Assembly (NCBI RefSeq): GCF_001894825.1
Contig: NZ_BCWY01000004.1
Span: 124,001-188,000 of the forward strand
Reading direction: 5' to 3'
DNA: 64,000 nucleotides
Source: Rhodococcus jostii NBRC 16295
Lineage (GTDB): Bacteria > Actinomycetota > Actinomycetes > Mycobacteriales > Mycobacteriaceae
Shown: positions 8,423-17,124 of the stretch, piece by piece
How positions within the stretch are numbered: the stretch's first letter is position 1
Layout: each line of letters begins with the position of its first letter
Program-made: the position numbers and the translations under genes
Notes under the pieces: model-generated
What the model was told of the DNA's origin: nothing
Database searches by the model: none
Seen by the model: only the letters and a program-made list of their open reading frames with translations

Positions 8423-9478
8423 ATGGCGAAACGCAGAGTGGCAGTGGTCGTCGGTGCGCGTGGGGTGATCGGCGGAAATCTCATCGACCATCTCGAGGCG
8501 ACCGGGGAGTGGGAGATCGTCGGATTGTCCCGCCGCGGCGGCGTCGACACCGATCGGGTGCGCCACATCGCGGTCGACCTCCTCGACGAGCACGACGCCG
8601 CCGAGAAGTTGAGCGAACTTCGCGACGTGACCCACATCTTCTATGCCGCCTACCAGGACCGGCCGTCGTGGGCGGAACTCGTCGCTCCCAACGTCGCGAT
8701 GCTCGTCAACACGGTGAACGCGATAGAACCCGTGGCGGCGGGGCTCGAGCACATCAGCCTGATGCAGGGCTACAAGGTGTACGGCGCCCACCTCGGACCG
8801 TTCAAGACGCCGGCGCGGGAGAGCGACCCGCCGCACATGCCGCCCGAGTTCAACGTGGATCAGCAGCAGTTCCTCGAGGACCGTCAGCGCGGCACGCGCT
8901 GGACGTGGTCCGCGATCCGCCCGTCGGTCGTGTGTGGATTCGCGCTCGGAAACCCGATGAATCTCGCGCTGGTGATCGCGGTCTACGCGACGATGTCGAA
9001 GGAACTCGGAGTGCCACTGCGGTTTCCGGGCAAGCCGGGCGCGTACACGAGTCTGATCGAGATGACCGACGCGGGACTGCTGGCCGAGGCCACCGTCTGG
9101 GCCGCGACCACCCCGGAGCGCGCCAACCAGGCGTTCAACATCAACAACGGTGATCTGTTCCGGTGGGACGAGATGCTGCCGAAGATCGCAGAGTTCTTCG
9201 AACTGGACGTCGCGCCGCCGCTGCCGATGTCGATGGACGTCGTCATGGCCGACAAGGAACCGGTGTGGAACGGTCTCGTCGCGAAGCATGGGCTGGAACC
9301 CACGCCGTATTCGGACGTCTCGTCGTGGGCGTTCGGTGATTTCGTCTTCGGCTGGGACTACGACGTGATCGCCGACGGGTCGAAGGCGCGTCGGCTGGGT
9401 TTCCACCGTCACGTCGAAACCGCGCAGATGTTCCTCGACATCTTTCGTGATCTCCGGGCCCGGAAGATCATTCCCTGA
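8423..9478 (+). CDS. SDR-family NAD(P)-dependent reductase (PRISE-like)
   Basis: The 351-residue protein is an extended short-chain dehydrogenase with an N-terminal nucleotide fold (VVVGARGVIGGNLIDHL). The pattern SLMQGYKVYGAHLGPF followed by PPEFNVDQ resembles the progesterone 5-beta-reductase/iridoid synthase-like (PRISE) group, which reduces activated C=C bonds. That sub-family call is from motif memory. ATG at 8423 is favoured over the adjacent GTG at 8420 because AGGAG at 8412-8416 is better spaced from it. Control by the divergent ArsR repressor is likely. Confidence 0.78.
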   Translation: MAKRRVAVVVGARGVIGGNLIDHLEATGEWEIVGLSRRGGVDTDRVRHIAVDLLDEHDAAEKLSELRDVTHIFYAAYQDRPSWAELVAPNVAMLVNTVNAIEPVAAGLEHISLMQGYKVYGAHLGPFKTPARESDPPHMPPEFNVDQQQFLEDRQRGTRWTWSAIRPSVVCGFALGNPMNLALVIAVYATMSKELGVPLRFPGKPGAYTSLIEMTDAGLLAEATVWAATTPERANQAFNINNGDLFRWDEMLPKIAEFFELDVAPPLPMSMDVVMADKEPVWNGLVAKHGLEPTPYSDVSSWAFGDFVFGWDYDVIADGSKARRLGFHRHVETAQMFLDIFRDLRARKIIP

Positions 9479-9489
9479 AGCGAACGTCG

Positions 9490-10014
9490 CTACCGGCGAA
9501 TTCCGGATTCGACGTTGGCGGCGATCCGCCGGAGCAGTCCGGCCAGCACGGCGCATTCGTCTTCGTCCAGTCCGTCGAGGAACTGGCGATCCCGCTCGAC
9601 GCGCTGGGGGAACTCGGTGTCGACGAGCGCGCGACCGGTCTCGGTGAGGTGGAGCAGCACGACGCGTCCATCGCGTTCGAACGGCAACCGCTCCACGAGT
9701 CCCAGCCGGGCCAGGCGGTCGACGTGCTTGGTGGTGGACGCGCCGCTGAGCATGGTCACCGCGGTGACCTCGCTGGCCCGCAGGGGCCGATCGCTGCGGG
9801 CCAGCACGCACAGCACGTCGAATTCGGCCCGCGAGACCCCGCTCGCGTCGAGTGCGCGGTCGAGTTGCTGCAGGGCCTGGGATCCGATCCGGGTGATGCG
9901 ACCCATCACCTCGATCGGCGACGTGTCCACTTCGGGATGGGTCTCGGCCCATTCGCGTCGGACGCGATCGGTGAAGTCCTCATCCGGACGTGGGGCAGGG
10001 CTCATGAAAACCAT
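9490..10014 (-). CDS. MarR-family transcriptional regulator
   Basis: The product is a 174-residue MarR-type winged-helix protein: DRALDASGVSRAEFDVLCVLA, then LRASEVTAVTMLSGASTTKHVDRLARLGLVERLPFERDGRVV carrying the recognition helix and wing, and a C-terminal dimer helix. Starts at 10032 (GTG), 10014 and 10005 (ATG) are all possible; 10014 is chosen because GAAG lies about 10 bases upstream. It is divergent from a FUSC-type transporter, a classic arrangement for MarR repressors that sense the exported compound. Confidence 0.82.
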   Translation of the reverse strand: MVFMSPAPRPDEDFTDRVRREWAETHPEVDTSPIEVMGRITRIGSQALQQLDRALDASGVSRAEFDVLCVLARSDRPLRASEVTAVTMLSGASTTKHVDRLARLGLVERLPFERDGRVVLLHLTETGRALVDTEFPQRVERDRQFLDGLDEDECAVLAGLLRRIAANVESGIRR

Positions 10015-10027
10015 CGTAGCGACCAAC

Positions 10028-10060
10028 TTCACACTATTTCAGAACTATTTTACTAGTGAA
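10028..10060. promoter_or_regulatory. AT-rich operator region between MarR and FUSC genes
   Basis: TTCAC (10028-10032) and GTGAA (10056-10060) bracket two direct copies of ACTATTT (10033-10039 and 10044-10050), 11 bases apart. This low-GC island in high-GC DNA lies in the divergent promoter, and is a likely MarR site. Confidence 0.45.
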
Positions 10061-10080
10061 GTATACGGTACGCTGAAGCC

Positions 10081-11493
10081 ATGCAGGCTTCCCTTCGATA
10101 CGCACCCGACCTCAGCCGGCTCCATCACTCCCGTGGGGCGTTGGCCCATTCCGTGGCGCCGTCCACGTGGCGTCGTGCGTTCGAGGTCCGGACTGCGGAT
10201 GCGACCATCGCGCCCGCGCTGCGGGTGGGTGCGGCGACGGCTCTGGTGCTGATCGTCGGGGGCCTGCTCGGGCACGGCAACCTCGCGGGATTCGCGGCGC
10301 TCGGCGCGCTGACCGCGGCGTTCGGCCGATACGAGCCGTACCCCCGGCTCGCCCGCAAGACCGGGCTCGTCGGTCTCGCGCTCATCGTCTTCGTCGCCGG
10401 GGGAGCGCTCCTCGGCGCGGCGGGACTGTCGCTCTGGCTGCAGATAGCGGTCATGGCCGTCGCGTCGGGCGTGGCCGCATGGCTTCTCGCGGCATTCCGC
10501 ATCGCCGGCCCCGGCCCCGTCATCCTGATCTTCGCGGCGACCGCCGCCGTCGGATACGCGACCACGCTCACCGACCTCGTCCCGGCCGTGGTGGCCATCG
10601 CGACCGGTGTCGTCGTGGGCTGGCTCGCCGCCATGACGCCCTGCCTGTTCGTTCCGCTCGGTCCGGCCCGGCTGGCGGTGGCACGGGCACTCGCCGCAGT
10701 CGCCGAACTCGGGCGCGCACACGACGACGCCGCGATCGCGGGCGCACGCAAGGCGATCGGCAACGCGCGAGACGTGATCGCGCACAGCGGGCGGGGCCGG
10801 GACGGGCACTCCCACCAGCTGTTCGCGCTGCTCGCCGAGGCCGACGCGGTGGTCGATCGGTGGGCGCACGAGCGCGACCACGACACCCTGCGTGCCCTCG
10901 TCGATCACGAGCCCGAACTCCGTAAGGTGAAGCGTCGCAGCGACCTTTCCGCTTTCGGCGCGGATCCTGCGGAGCTGCCGAAGCCGGCAGGATTCTTCGC
11001 GGAAGGTCTCCGGGGACTGCGGTCACGGGAGGGGATCGTCAACGCGGCCCGCATCGCGGCGGCTGCCGCGCTGGCCGGATGGATCTGCGTGGCAATGGGA
11101 TTGGAACACCCGCTGTGGGCGTCGATGGGTGCGATGGCCGCGATGCAGGGTTTCAACTTCAGCCAGACCGTGCAGCGGGGGATTCAACGCCTCGTCGGCA
11201 ACGTGGCGGGCGCCGTTCTCGCCGCGGGACTGATCGCCGCAGCGATGGGGTACTGGCAGACCGTCGTCGTCATCGTGGTGCTGCAGACGCTCACCGAACT
11301 GGTCGTCATCAAGAACTACGCGTTCGCGTCCGTCGCCATCACACCCATGGCTCTGCTGCTCACCGGCCTCGGGTCGGCGGTCGCACCGGACATCGCCGTG
11401 AGCCGCGTCGTCGACACGCTCGTCGGGGTGGTGGTCGGTGTGATCGTCTCGGCTGTCGCGATCAGCCGGACGGACCACCATCACGTGGTCTGA
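10081..11493 (+). CDS. FUSC-family membrane protein (probable aromatic/acid exporter)
   Basis: The 470-residue protein has two sets of hydrophobic helices (about 44-185 and 320-465) separated by a hydrophilic helical region of about 130 residues. That is the FUSC/AaeB-like layout of inner-membrane exporters. The second half repeats features of the first (VAMGLEHPLWASMGAMAAMQGFNF is typical of the family). Known relatives export aromatic acids or fusaric acid; the substrate here is unknown. Control by the divergent MarR regulator is inferred from position and the operator region. Confidence 0.8.
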   Translation: MQASLRYAPDLSRLHHSRGALAHSVAPSTWRRAFEVRTADATIAPALRVGAATALVLIVGGLLGHGNLAGFAALGALTAAFGRYEPYPRLARKTGLVGLALIVFVAGGALLGAAGLSLWLQIAVMAVASGVAAWLLAAFRIAGPGPVILIFAATAAVGYATTLTDLVPAVVAIATGVVVGWLAAMTPCLFVPLGPARLAVARALAAVAELGRAHDDAAIAGARKAIGNARDVIAHSGRGRDGHSHQLFALLAEADAVVDRWAHERDHDTLRALVDHEPELRKVKRRSDLSAFGADPAELPKPAGFFAEGLRGLRSREGIVNAARIAAAAALAGWICVAMGLEHPLWASMGAMAAMQGFNFSQTVQRGIQRLVGNVAGAVLAAGLIAAAMGYWQTVVVIVVLQTLTELVVIKNYAFASVAITPMALLLTGLGSAVAPDIAVSRVVDTLVGVVVGVIVSAVAISRTDHHHVV

Positions 11494-11499
11494 GACGGC

Positions 11500-11892
11500 T
11501 CAGATCCCGGTCGCGGAGACGTAACCGGCGAATCCGATCGCGCAGGCGCCCGCGCAGAGGACCAACGTTCCGCACGCCACCGGCCACGCCAGGGTGCGCC
11601 GCGAGATGCGGGCGATCGTGACCACGCCGCCCATGGCGGTCACCAGTGCGGCGACCGCGAGGGCGACGCACACCGAGATCCACGCGTTCTCGGCGCTGCA
11701 GGTCTCGGGCGGGCAGTAGTCCAGGAAGAGCAGCCAGAACAAACCTGCGACCGCCGAGATGCTGGCGACCGCCACGGCGAGGACGAGCGCGGCAGCCGAG
11801 ACCGCCACGTCCCATCCGTTGAGTGGCGGTCGTCGACCGTCATCCGGATGCGGATGATCCCATGGTTGTGGCAGAGGCCCCCCTGGCTGCAT
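11500..11892 (-). CDS. Small membrane protein, three predicted helices
   Basis: This unrecognised 130-residue protein has a proline-rich N-terminal tail of about 25 residues. Three hydrophobic segments follow (near 29-57, 71-92 and 102-122), with a loop containing two cysteines (CPPETC) between helices 1 and 2. The layout suggests an inner-membrane protein with a possible disulfide in an outside loop. It is convergent with the FUSC gene and lies 5 bases after the end of a TetR gene on the same strand. No function can be given. Confidence 0.6.
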   Translation of the reverse strand: MQPGGPLPQPWDHPHPDDGRRPPLNGWDVAVSAAALVLAVAVASISAVAGLFWLLFLDYCPPETCSAENAWISVCVALAVAALVTAMGGVVTIARISRRTLAWPVACGTLVLCAGACAIGFAGYVSATGI

Positions 11893-11897
11893 GTTCG

Positions 11898-12497
11898 TCA
11901 GGGTACAGCGGATTCCGGGTGGATCGGCGGCGGCAGCGGAGCCCCGTCCGGGCGCAATCCGGCGAGGAAGACCGTGATCAGCCGCGGAACCAGATTTGCC
12001 GTCGTGTCGTCGAACATCAGCACGTGCGGCCGGGTCAGCATGGCGATGCCCATGATGATCTCGAGCGGCACGACGTCCTCACGGACCAGCCCGACATCCT
12101 GGAGCCGGCGAATGAAGTCGGTGACCGTCGACTTCGTGAGCTCCCTCGACTCGCGGACGTCGGCCGGCAGCTCGTCGAGGCTGTTGACCAGTGCGGGAAC
12201 CAGCGCTCCCATCCGCAGTTCGACCACGGCGTCGACGAACCGCAGCCACGCCCCCTCCGGGTCGTTTCCGCATTCGTCCAGTCCCCGGACGGCGAGTGCG
12301 CGGACTTCGGCGAGCGTCGTCCGGGCAACGGCGTGGGCGAGTTCGTCCCGGCTCGGAAAATTCCGGTAGAGGGTGGCGATCCCGACGCCTGCCTGCACGG
12401 CGATGGCGTCGAGCGGCGCGTCGTGCCCGCGGTCGGCGAACACCGCCCGGGCCGCCTTGATCAGGGTGTTGCGCCGTTCCAGCGCGTCAGCTCGCAC
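11898..12497 (-). CDS. TetR-family transcriptional regulator
   Basis: The 199-residue protein has a TetR helix-turn-helix near the N-terminus (AARAVFADRGHDAPLDAIAVQAGVG, then IATLYRNFPSRDELAHAV). It ends with a helical ligand domain. The frame is open upstream, but GTG at 12497 is chosen because AGAGGTG precedes it and the conserved domain starts there. It is divergent from a membrane protein gene, with two palindromes between them, so it probably represses that gene and itself. Confidence 0.85.
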   Translation of the reverse strand: MRADALERRNTLIKAARAVFADRGHDAPLDAIAVQAGVGIATLYRNFPSRDELAHAVARTTLAEVRALAVRGLDECGNDPEGAWLRFVDAVVELRMGALVPALVNSLDELPADVRESRELTKSTVTDFIRRLQDVGLVREDVVPLEIIMGIAMLTRPHVLMFDDTTANLVPRLITVFLAGLRPDGAPLPPPIHPESAVP

Positions 12498-12533
12498 GAG
12501 TGCACCTCTTTTCGTTGACAACCCAGCATAACC

Positions 12534-12573
12534 GGAGGAATATTCTCCACAAGTACTGGAGGAATTTCCTCCA
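12534..12573. promoter_or_regulatory. Tandem TetR operators
   Basis: TGGAGGAATTTCCTCCA at 12557-12573 is a perfect dyad with 8-base arms around a central T. A related imperfect copy, GGAGGAATATTCTCC, occupies 12534-12548. Both lie in the divergent promoter of the TetR gene and the downstream membrane protein gene. Confidence 0.65.
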
Positions 12574-12592
12574 CTTAGTGAAGGGGAGTCCG

Positions 12593-13627
12593 ATGAGCAC
12601 TTCGGATACCGGGACACTCCACCCGCAGACGGTGCGCGGACAGCCGGAGACAGGCCCGTCCGATCCGGTGAAACTGATCGCTGTCGTGCTGGGCCTGACG
12701 GTGGTGATCACCGTGATGCTGCTGGCGTTCGCGTTGCCGGCCGTCCACAGCGGTCCGCACGACCTACGGCTGGGCGTCGCCGGACCCGACGTGGCAGTGG
12801 CCCAGATCGACACGGCACTCGCCGCGGGGCACCCGGGCGCGTTCGTCACCGAGCGCTATCCCGATTCCGGCGCGGTCCGGACGGCGATCGAACAGCGGGA
12901 GGTCGTCGGCGGAATCCTCGCGACTCCGGAGGGGATGACGGTCCTGTCGGCCGGTGCCGGCGGGGCGCCCATCGCACAGACGATGAACGGTCTCGCGGCG
13001 GGGATGAGCAAGGCAACGGGACAGCCTGTTCCGGTCGTGGACGTCGTTCCGCTCACGGCCGACGACCCCGCCGGGGCGGGTCTCGGCGCGTTGGCGCTTC
13101 CGCTGGTCTTCGGCGGCATGATCCCGGCGCTCGTGCTCGTGCGGCTGTTTCCGCACAGTGTCACCCGGCGGGTGGCCGGGGCGGTGCTGTTCGCCGCGAG
13201 CGCGGGTCTGGTGTTGACGGCGATTCTGCAGTTCGGCCTCGGAAGCGTCGACGGCAATTACTGGACGACGGCCGGTGCGGTCGTTCTCGGAATCGCCGCC
13301 ATCTCGCTGACTATCCTGGGGCTCGAATCGGTGCTGGGCACAGCGGGATTCGCACTGGGAGCGGTGATCATGGTCTTCCTCGCCAACCCGCTGTCCGGTC
13401 TGGCGACCACCGGTGCGTGGCTGCCGTCGGGGTGGGGTGCGTTCGGTCAGCTCCTTCCGCCCGGAGCGGCGGGCACCGTGGTGCGGTCGACAGCGTTCTT
13501 CGCCGGACACGGAGCGGGTGCGGCACTGCTGGTGCTGACGTGCTGGATTCTGTTCGGGCTCGGACTGTGTCTGGTATCCGGAATGCGGGAACGGCGCGCC
13601 CGGGAAGAACTCGTCGCCGCCGTCTGA
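12593..13627 (+). CDS. ABC-2/YhgE-like membrane protein
   Basis: The 344-residue protein has one N-terminal membrane helix (about 26-48) and an extracytoplasmic domain of about 110 residues. Five or six further helices follow to the C-terminus. This matches the ABC-2 permease/YhgE-like plan used in efflux or secretion. No ATPase gene is adjacent. ATG at 12593 is chosen because AAGGGGAG lies 5 bases upstream; the upstream frame runs through the operator. The neighbouring TetR gene suggests drug- or metabolite-inducible expression; the substrate is unknown. Confidence 0.65.
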   Translation: MSTSDTGTLHPQTVRGQPETGPSDPVKLIAVVLGLTVVITVMLLAFALPAVHSGPHDLRLGVAGPDVAVAQIDTALAAGHPGAFVTERYPDSGAVRTAIEQREVVGGILATPEGMTVLSAGAGGAPIAQTMNGLAAGMSKATGQPVPVVDVVPLTADDPAGAGLGALALPLVFGGMIPALVLVRLFPHSVTRRVAGAVLFAASAGLVLTAILQFGLGSVDGNYWTTAGAVVLGIAAISLTILGLESVLGTAGFALGAVIMVFLANPLSGLATTGAWLPSGWGAFGQLLPPGAAGTVVRSTAFFAGHGAGAALLVLTCWILFGLGLCLVSGMRERRAREELVAAV

Positions 13628-13647
13628 CGCTGTGGTTTGATGGCGCC

Positions 13648-14316
13648 ATGGGGGAACGACGGATCGTCCGCCGACTGGTCGGCGTCGGAGCGGGACTCGG
13701 TGCGCTCGCGGTCCTCGTCGTGGCGGCGTCGACGGTGTGGATTTCGCGTGAGGCGTCGGGCCACGTCTACGACGTCGACGACGCACCCGAAGCGCCCGTG
13801 GTCATCGTCCTCGGTGCGCAGGTGCGCGACGGCAAACCCCGGGAGTACCTGGCCGGACGCCTCGACGTCGCCGTGCAACTCGTGCAGGACGGCCGCGCAC
13901 GCGCGGTGCTCGTCTCGGGCGACGGCAACGGCCGATCCGGCGACGAGATCGCGGCGATGACAGACTACCTGATCGAGAAGGGCATCGACCGCAGTCGGAT
14001 CGTCGGCGACCGGTACGGGCTCGACACCTACGACACGTGTGCGCGGGCCGTCCATACGTACGGTGTGACCAAGGCGCTGATCGTCACTCAGGGTTTCCAC
14101 GTCCCCCGGGCGGTGGCGCTGTGCCGCGGTGCGGGGATCGAAATCGCCGGCGTCAACGCCGGATGCGAGTGCCGCCCGATCACGATGGCCAGGAACACCG
14201 TGCGCGAATCGCTGGCCCGGCCGAAGGCCGTCCTCGACCTGCTGTCCGGCCGCGATCCCGTGGTGGTCTCCGAACCCGAGGACTCGCTCGGGAAGGCACT
14301 CACCGCCGAGGACTGA
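13648..14316 (+). CDS. YdcF/SanA-like DUF218 protein
   Basis: The 222-residue protein starts with a signal anchor (about 8-27). It carries the DUF218 pattern: VVIVLGAQVRDGKPREYLAGRLDVAVQL, then VLVSGDGNGRSGDE and the later GLDTYDTCARAV and LIVTQGFHVPRAV. Family members such as SanA and ElyC act in envelope integrity or peptidoglycan lipid carrier metabolism. The active part should lie outside the membrane. It begins 20 bases after the previous gene on the same strand. Confidence 0.82.
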   Translation: MGERRIVRRLVGVGAGLGALAVLVVAASTVWISREASGHVYDVDDAPEAPVVIVLGAQVRDGKPREYLAGRLDVAVQLVQDGRARAVLVSGDGNGRSGDEIAAMTDYLIEKGIDRSRIVGDRYGLDTYDTCARAVHTYGVTKALIVTQGFHVPRAVALCRGAGIEIAGVNAGCECRPITMARNTVRESLARPKAVLDLLSGRDPVVVSEPEDSLGKALTAED

Positions 14317-14384
14317 CGTCGAACCGCCGCGGTGGGGATGCGCTCGTCGGTAGGCTTCTCCCGTCGACGATCGGGAGGCTCACG

Positions 14385-15461
14385 ATGGTTGGTGCAAGAC
14401 CGGATCCCGGTCCGCGTGAAGTCCGGAAATGGCGTCGTTACCTCGCCGACGAACGCGCCGAGGCCGCCGTCTACCGCGACCTCGCGAAACGTCGGACCGG
14501 TGAGGAACGCGAGATCCTGCTGGCACTCGCCGACGCCGAGGGACGACACGAGGCGCACTGGCGCGGACTGCTCGGCGAACACGTCGGCAAGCCCGTGCGC
14601 GGTGACGTCCGCACACGCATCCTCGGTGTGCTGGCCCGGCGGTTCGGATCGGTGTTCGTGCTGGCCCTCGCGCAGCGCGCGGAGACCCGGTCGCCGTACC
14701 CGACCGATGTCGACGCCACCCGCGCGATGGGCGCGGACGAGCGCATCCACGAAGAGGTGGTGCGGGCGCTGGCCGCGCGGGGACGAAATCGTCTGTCCGG
14801 CACGTTCCGGGCCGCCGTGTTCGGTGCCAACGACGGACTGGTCAGCAATCTCGCCCTGGTGCTCGGCATCAGTGGCAGCGGCGTCGACAATCACATCGTC
14901 CTCCTGACCGGGCTCGCGGGTCTGCTCGCGGGCGCGTTGTCGATGGGCGCAGGCGAGTACGTCTCCGTGCGGTCGCAGCGTGAACTGCTCGAGGCCTCGG
15001 CGCCGGGGCAGGGCGCCCGTGAGGCGGTGCCCCTCCTCGACGTCGATGCGAACGAACTCGCACTCGTGTACCGGGCGCGGGGCATGCCCGCGGAAGACGC
15101 CGAGAAACGCGCGGCGGACGTGCTGCGGAGAGCCGTTCAGCCCGAGCCCGTTTCGAGTCCGGAGGCCGTCGACGAGCACGAGGCCATCGGCACCGGACTC
15201 GGTGCGGCCGCCGCGAGTTTCTGCTTCTTCGCGTCCGGTGCCGTGATTCCCGTGCTGCCGTACCTCTTCGGGATGGAGGGCACCGCCGCCCTCGTGGTCG
15301 CCGCCGCGCTGGTCGGCATCGCGCTGCTCGGTACCGGTCTCGTGGTGGGGTTGCTGTCCGGCGGGCCGCCGGTGAAACGGGCGTTACGCCAATTGGCGAT
15401 CGGGTACGGCGCAGCCGCCGCCACCTACCTGCTCGGCATGCTGTTCGGAACCGGCGGCTGA
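14385..15461 (+). CDS. Ferritin-like/VIT1 fusion, probable iron or manganese transporter
   Basis: This 358-residue protein joins an N-terminal ferritin-like four-helix domain (about 10-135) to a VIT1/CCC1 transporter domain beginning FRAAVFGANDGLVSN at 141. The first domain shows candidate metal ligands E23, E26, E52, H55, E56, E100, E119, H122 and E123. Known relatives (MbfA-type) export or sequester Fe2+ under peroxide stress. Several membrane helices fill the C-terminal half. The ATG at 14385 has GGGAGG six bases upstream. An encapsulin-peroxidase pair lies elsewhere in the window, but no direct link is shown. Confidence 0.82.
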   Translation: MVGARPDPGPREVRKWRRYLADERAEAAVYRDLAKRRTGEEREILLALADAEGRHEAHWRGLLGEHVGKPVRGDVRTRILGVLARRFGSVFVLALAQRAETRSPYPTDVDATRAMGADERIHEEVVRALAARGRNRLSGTFRAAVFGANDGLVSNLALVLGISGSGVDNHIVLLTGLAGLLAGALSMGAGEYVSVRSQRELLEASAPGQGAREAVPLLDVDANELALVYRARGMPAEDAEKRAADVLRRAVQPEPVSSPEAVDEHEAIGTGLGAAAASFCFFASGAVIPVLPYLFGMEGTAALVVAAALVGIALLGTGLVVGLLSGGPPVKRALRQLAIGYGAAAATYLLGMLFGTGG

Positions 15462-15530
15462 GCGGCTCCGCCGCCCGTGCGCGGTTGACGAGTGCAGGGA
15501 CTCGTCAACCACGCACGAGCGCGCAGCGCG
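15462..15530. repeat. Long palindromic repeat, copy 1 (terminator-like)
   Basis: Perfect 11-base arms GGTTGACGAGT (15483-15493) and ACTCGTCAACC (15500-15510) form a hairpin that extends with one mismatch to GTGCG/CGCAC. The left flank GCGGCTCCGCCGCCCG starts directly after the stop codon of the VIT1-type gene. The core at 15495-15517 is identical over 23 bases to 22125-22147. It may end transcription or be a dispersed REP-like element. Confidence 0.65.
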
Positions 15531-15643
15531 TATCGGGACGGAAATGTTACCGCCAGGTATGGCGTGTGGTAACCGGCGAGCGTCGAGAGGCGATGTTATG
15601 TTCCCCCCGCCGGGAGTGGCCGGAGTTGACGGAGGGGTCGGGG

Positions 15644-17116
15644 ATGTCGAAGAGGTGGGTCGCGTCGTTCGCGGCTGTGGCGATCGGTTCGGGCGTGATC
15701 GCCTACTCGAACCAAGGCGCTGCCGTCGCGGAACCCGAGACCGTGTCCAACGGAATCCCCGGCAGCGGTCCGTGCGCGAGCGAGGTGTCCAACGAGACGC
15801 ACTCGCTCATCCCGGAGAAGCTCGAGATCCCGATCCCGTACCCGAAGATCACGACGGTGCCGTATCCCGCCCCGGTCACGGACCCCGTCCGCGTCTCGCA
15901 GGCGTTGCCCGCCGACACGTGCACCGATCCGTGCCCCGACCTCACCGAGGAGACCGACCAGACCCCCGGGAACCTGTCCAGTGTGCTGAACATTCCCGAC
16001 GTCAGCGTGAAGTTCACACCCTTCCACTTCGGTATCCCCGTCCCGGGCGCCGACATCCAGTTGCCCCCGCCGCCGCCCCTCGTGCACCCCGTGACCGAGG
16101 ACGCGCCCCGCAGCCCGGCCCCGGCAACCCCGAAGGTCGGCGACGTGACCCGTGTAGCCAAGGTGACCGGGTCCGGTTCCGTCAGCCGCACCGACAAGCG
16201 TTACCAGGTCAACGGCACCGACCTCGGCATCATGTGGGAGAGTGCGCCCGACCAGATCGCGGTCGCGTTCGGCGACACGGTCGGCAAGGGATTCCAGCCC
16301 CCCGGCGGCCAGGGCGACGACTGGCGCAGCAACGTCCTCGGTTTCAGCTCCGACCGCAACCTGTCCGACGGCATGAGCCTCGACAGCATGGTCCAGGACA
16401 GTCGCTGCCACGCGGCCGAACTGCTCGACAGCCGCAAGCTCGACAACGTGGAGATCACCACCATCCCGACGTCGGGATTCGCCGTCGGGAACCGGCAGTA
16501 CATGAGCTACATGTCGATCCGCACGTGGAACAGCATCCCCGCCACCTGGTGGACGAACTACGGCGGCATCGCCTACTCGGACGACGGCGGGTCGACGTGG
16601 ACCAAGGACCCGTACGCCAAGTGGGACAACATCTTCGGGGTCACCAAATTCCAGGTCGCGTCGATGGTCCCCGCCGGCGACTTCGTGTACATGTTCGGCA
16701 CCCCCAACACGCGGCTCGGTGCCATCGGCCTGGCCCGCGTCCCGGCCGCCGACGTGCTGAACACGTCGGCGTACCAGTACTGGCAGAACGGCAACTGGAC
16801 GCCGGTCGGCGGCTACACGGAGGCGACGCCGATCGTGGACGCCCCCGCCGCCGAGTTGTCCGTACGCTACGAGGAGGCCACCGGCAAGTGGCAGATGGTC
16901 TACCTCGACACGTCCAAGGCGGCCATCGTTCTCCGTGAGTCCGACTCGCCGCAGGGCGTCTGGTCCGACGGCGCGCCGATGGTCAGCGCCGCCGAATACC
17001 CGGAACTGTACGGCGGTTTCATCCACCCGTGGTCGAGCGGCAACGACCTGTACTTCACCATGTCGACGTGGTCCGACTACAACGTCTTCCTGATGAAGGC
17101 GGACGTGGGCGGCTAG
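15644..17116 (+). CDS. Secreted DUF4185-domain protein
   Basis: The 490-residue protein starts with a signal peptide (MSKRWVASFAAVAIGSGVIA, probable cleavage after AAVA). A Pro-rich region (about 60-150, with repeats such as IPIPYP and PVPGAD) follows. The C-terminal DUF4185 domain (about 170-490) has beta-propeller-like strands and motifs such as GIAYSDDGGSTW and FIHPWSSGNDLYFTMSTW. DUF4185 proteins are common secreted proteins of mycolic-acid bacteria with unknown function, possibly carbohydrate-active. ATG at 15644 has GGAGGGG seven bases upstream. Confidence 0.82.
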   Translation: MSKRWVASFAAVAIGSGVIAYSNQGAAVAEPETVSNGIPGSGPCASEVSNETHSLIPEKLEIPIPYPKITTVPYPAPVTDPVRVSQALPADTCTDPCPDLTEETDQTPGNLSSVLNIPDVSVKFTPFHFGIPVPGADIQLPPPPPLVHPVTEDAPRSPAPATPKVGDVTRVAKVTGSGSVSRTDKRYQVNGTDLGIMWESAPDQIAVAFGDTVGKGFQPPGGQGDDWRSNVLGFSSDRNLSDGMSLDSMVQDSRCHAAELLDSRKLDNVEITTIPTSGFAVGNRQYMSYMSIRTWNSIPATWWTNYGGIAYSDDGGSTWTKDPYAKWDNIFGVTKFQVASMVPAGDFVYMFGTPNTRLGAIGLARVPAADVLNTSAYQYWQNGNWTPVGGYTEATPIVDAPAAELSVRYEEATGKWQMVYLDTSKAAIVLRESDSPQGVWSDGAPMVSAAEYPELYGGFIHPWSSGNDLYFTMSTWSDYNVFLMKADVGG

Positions 17117-17124
17117 CGGAGGGC

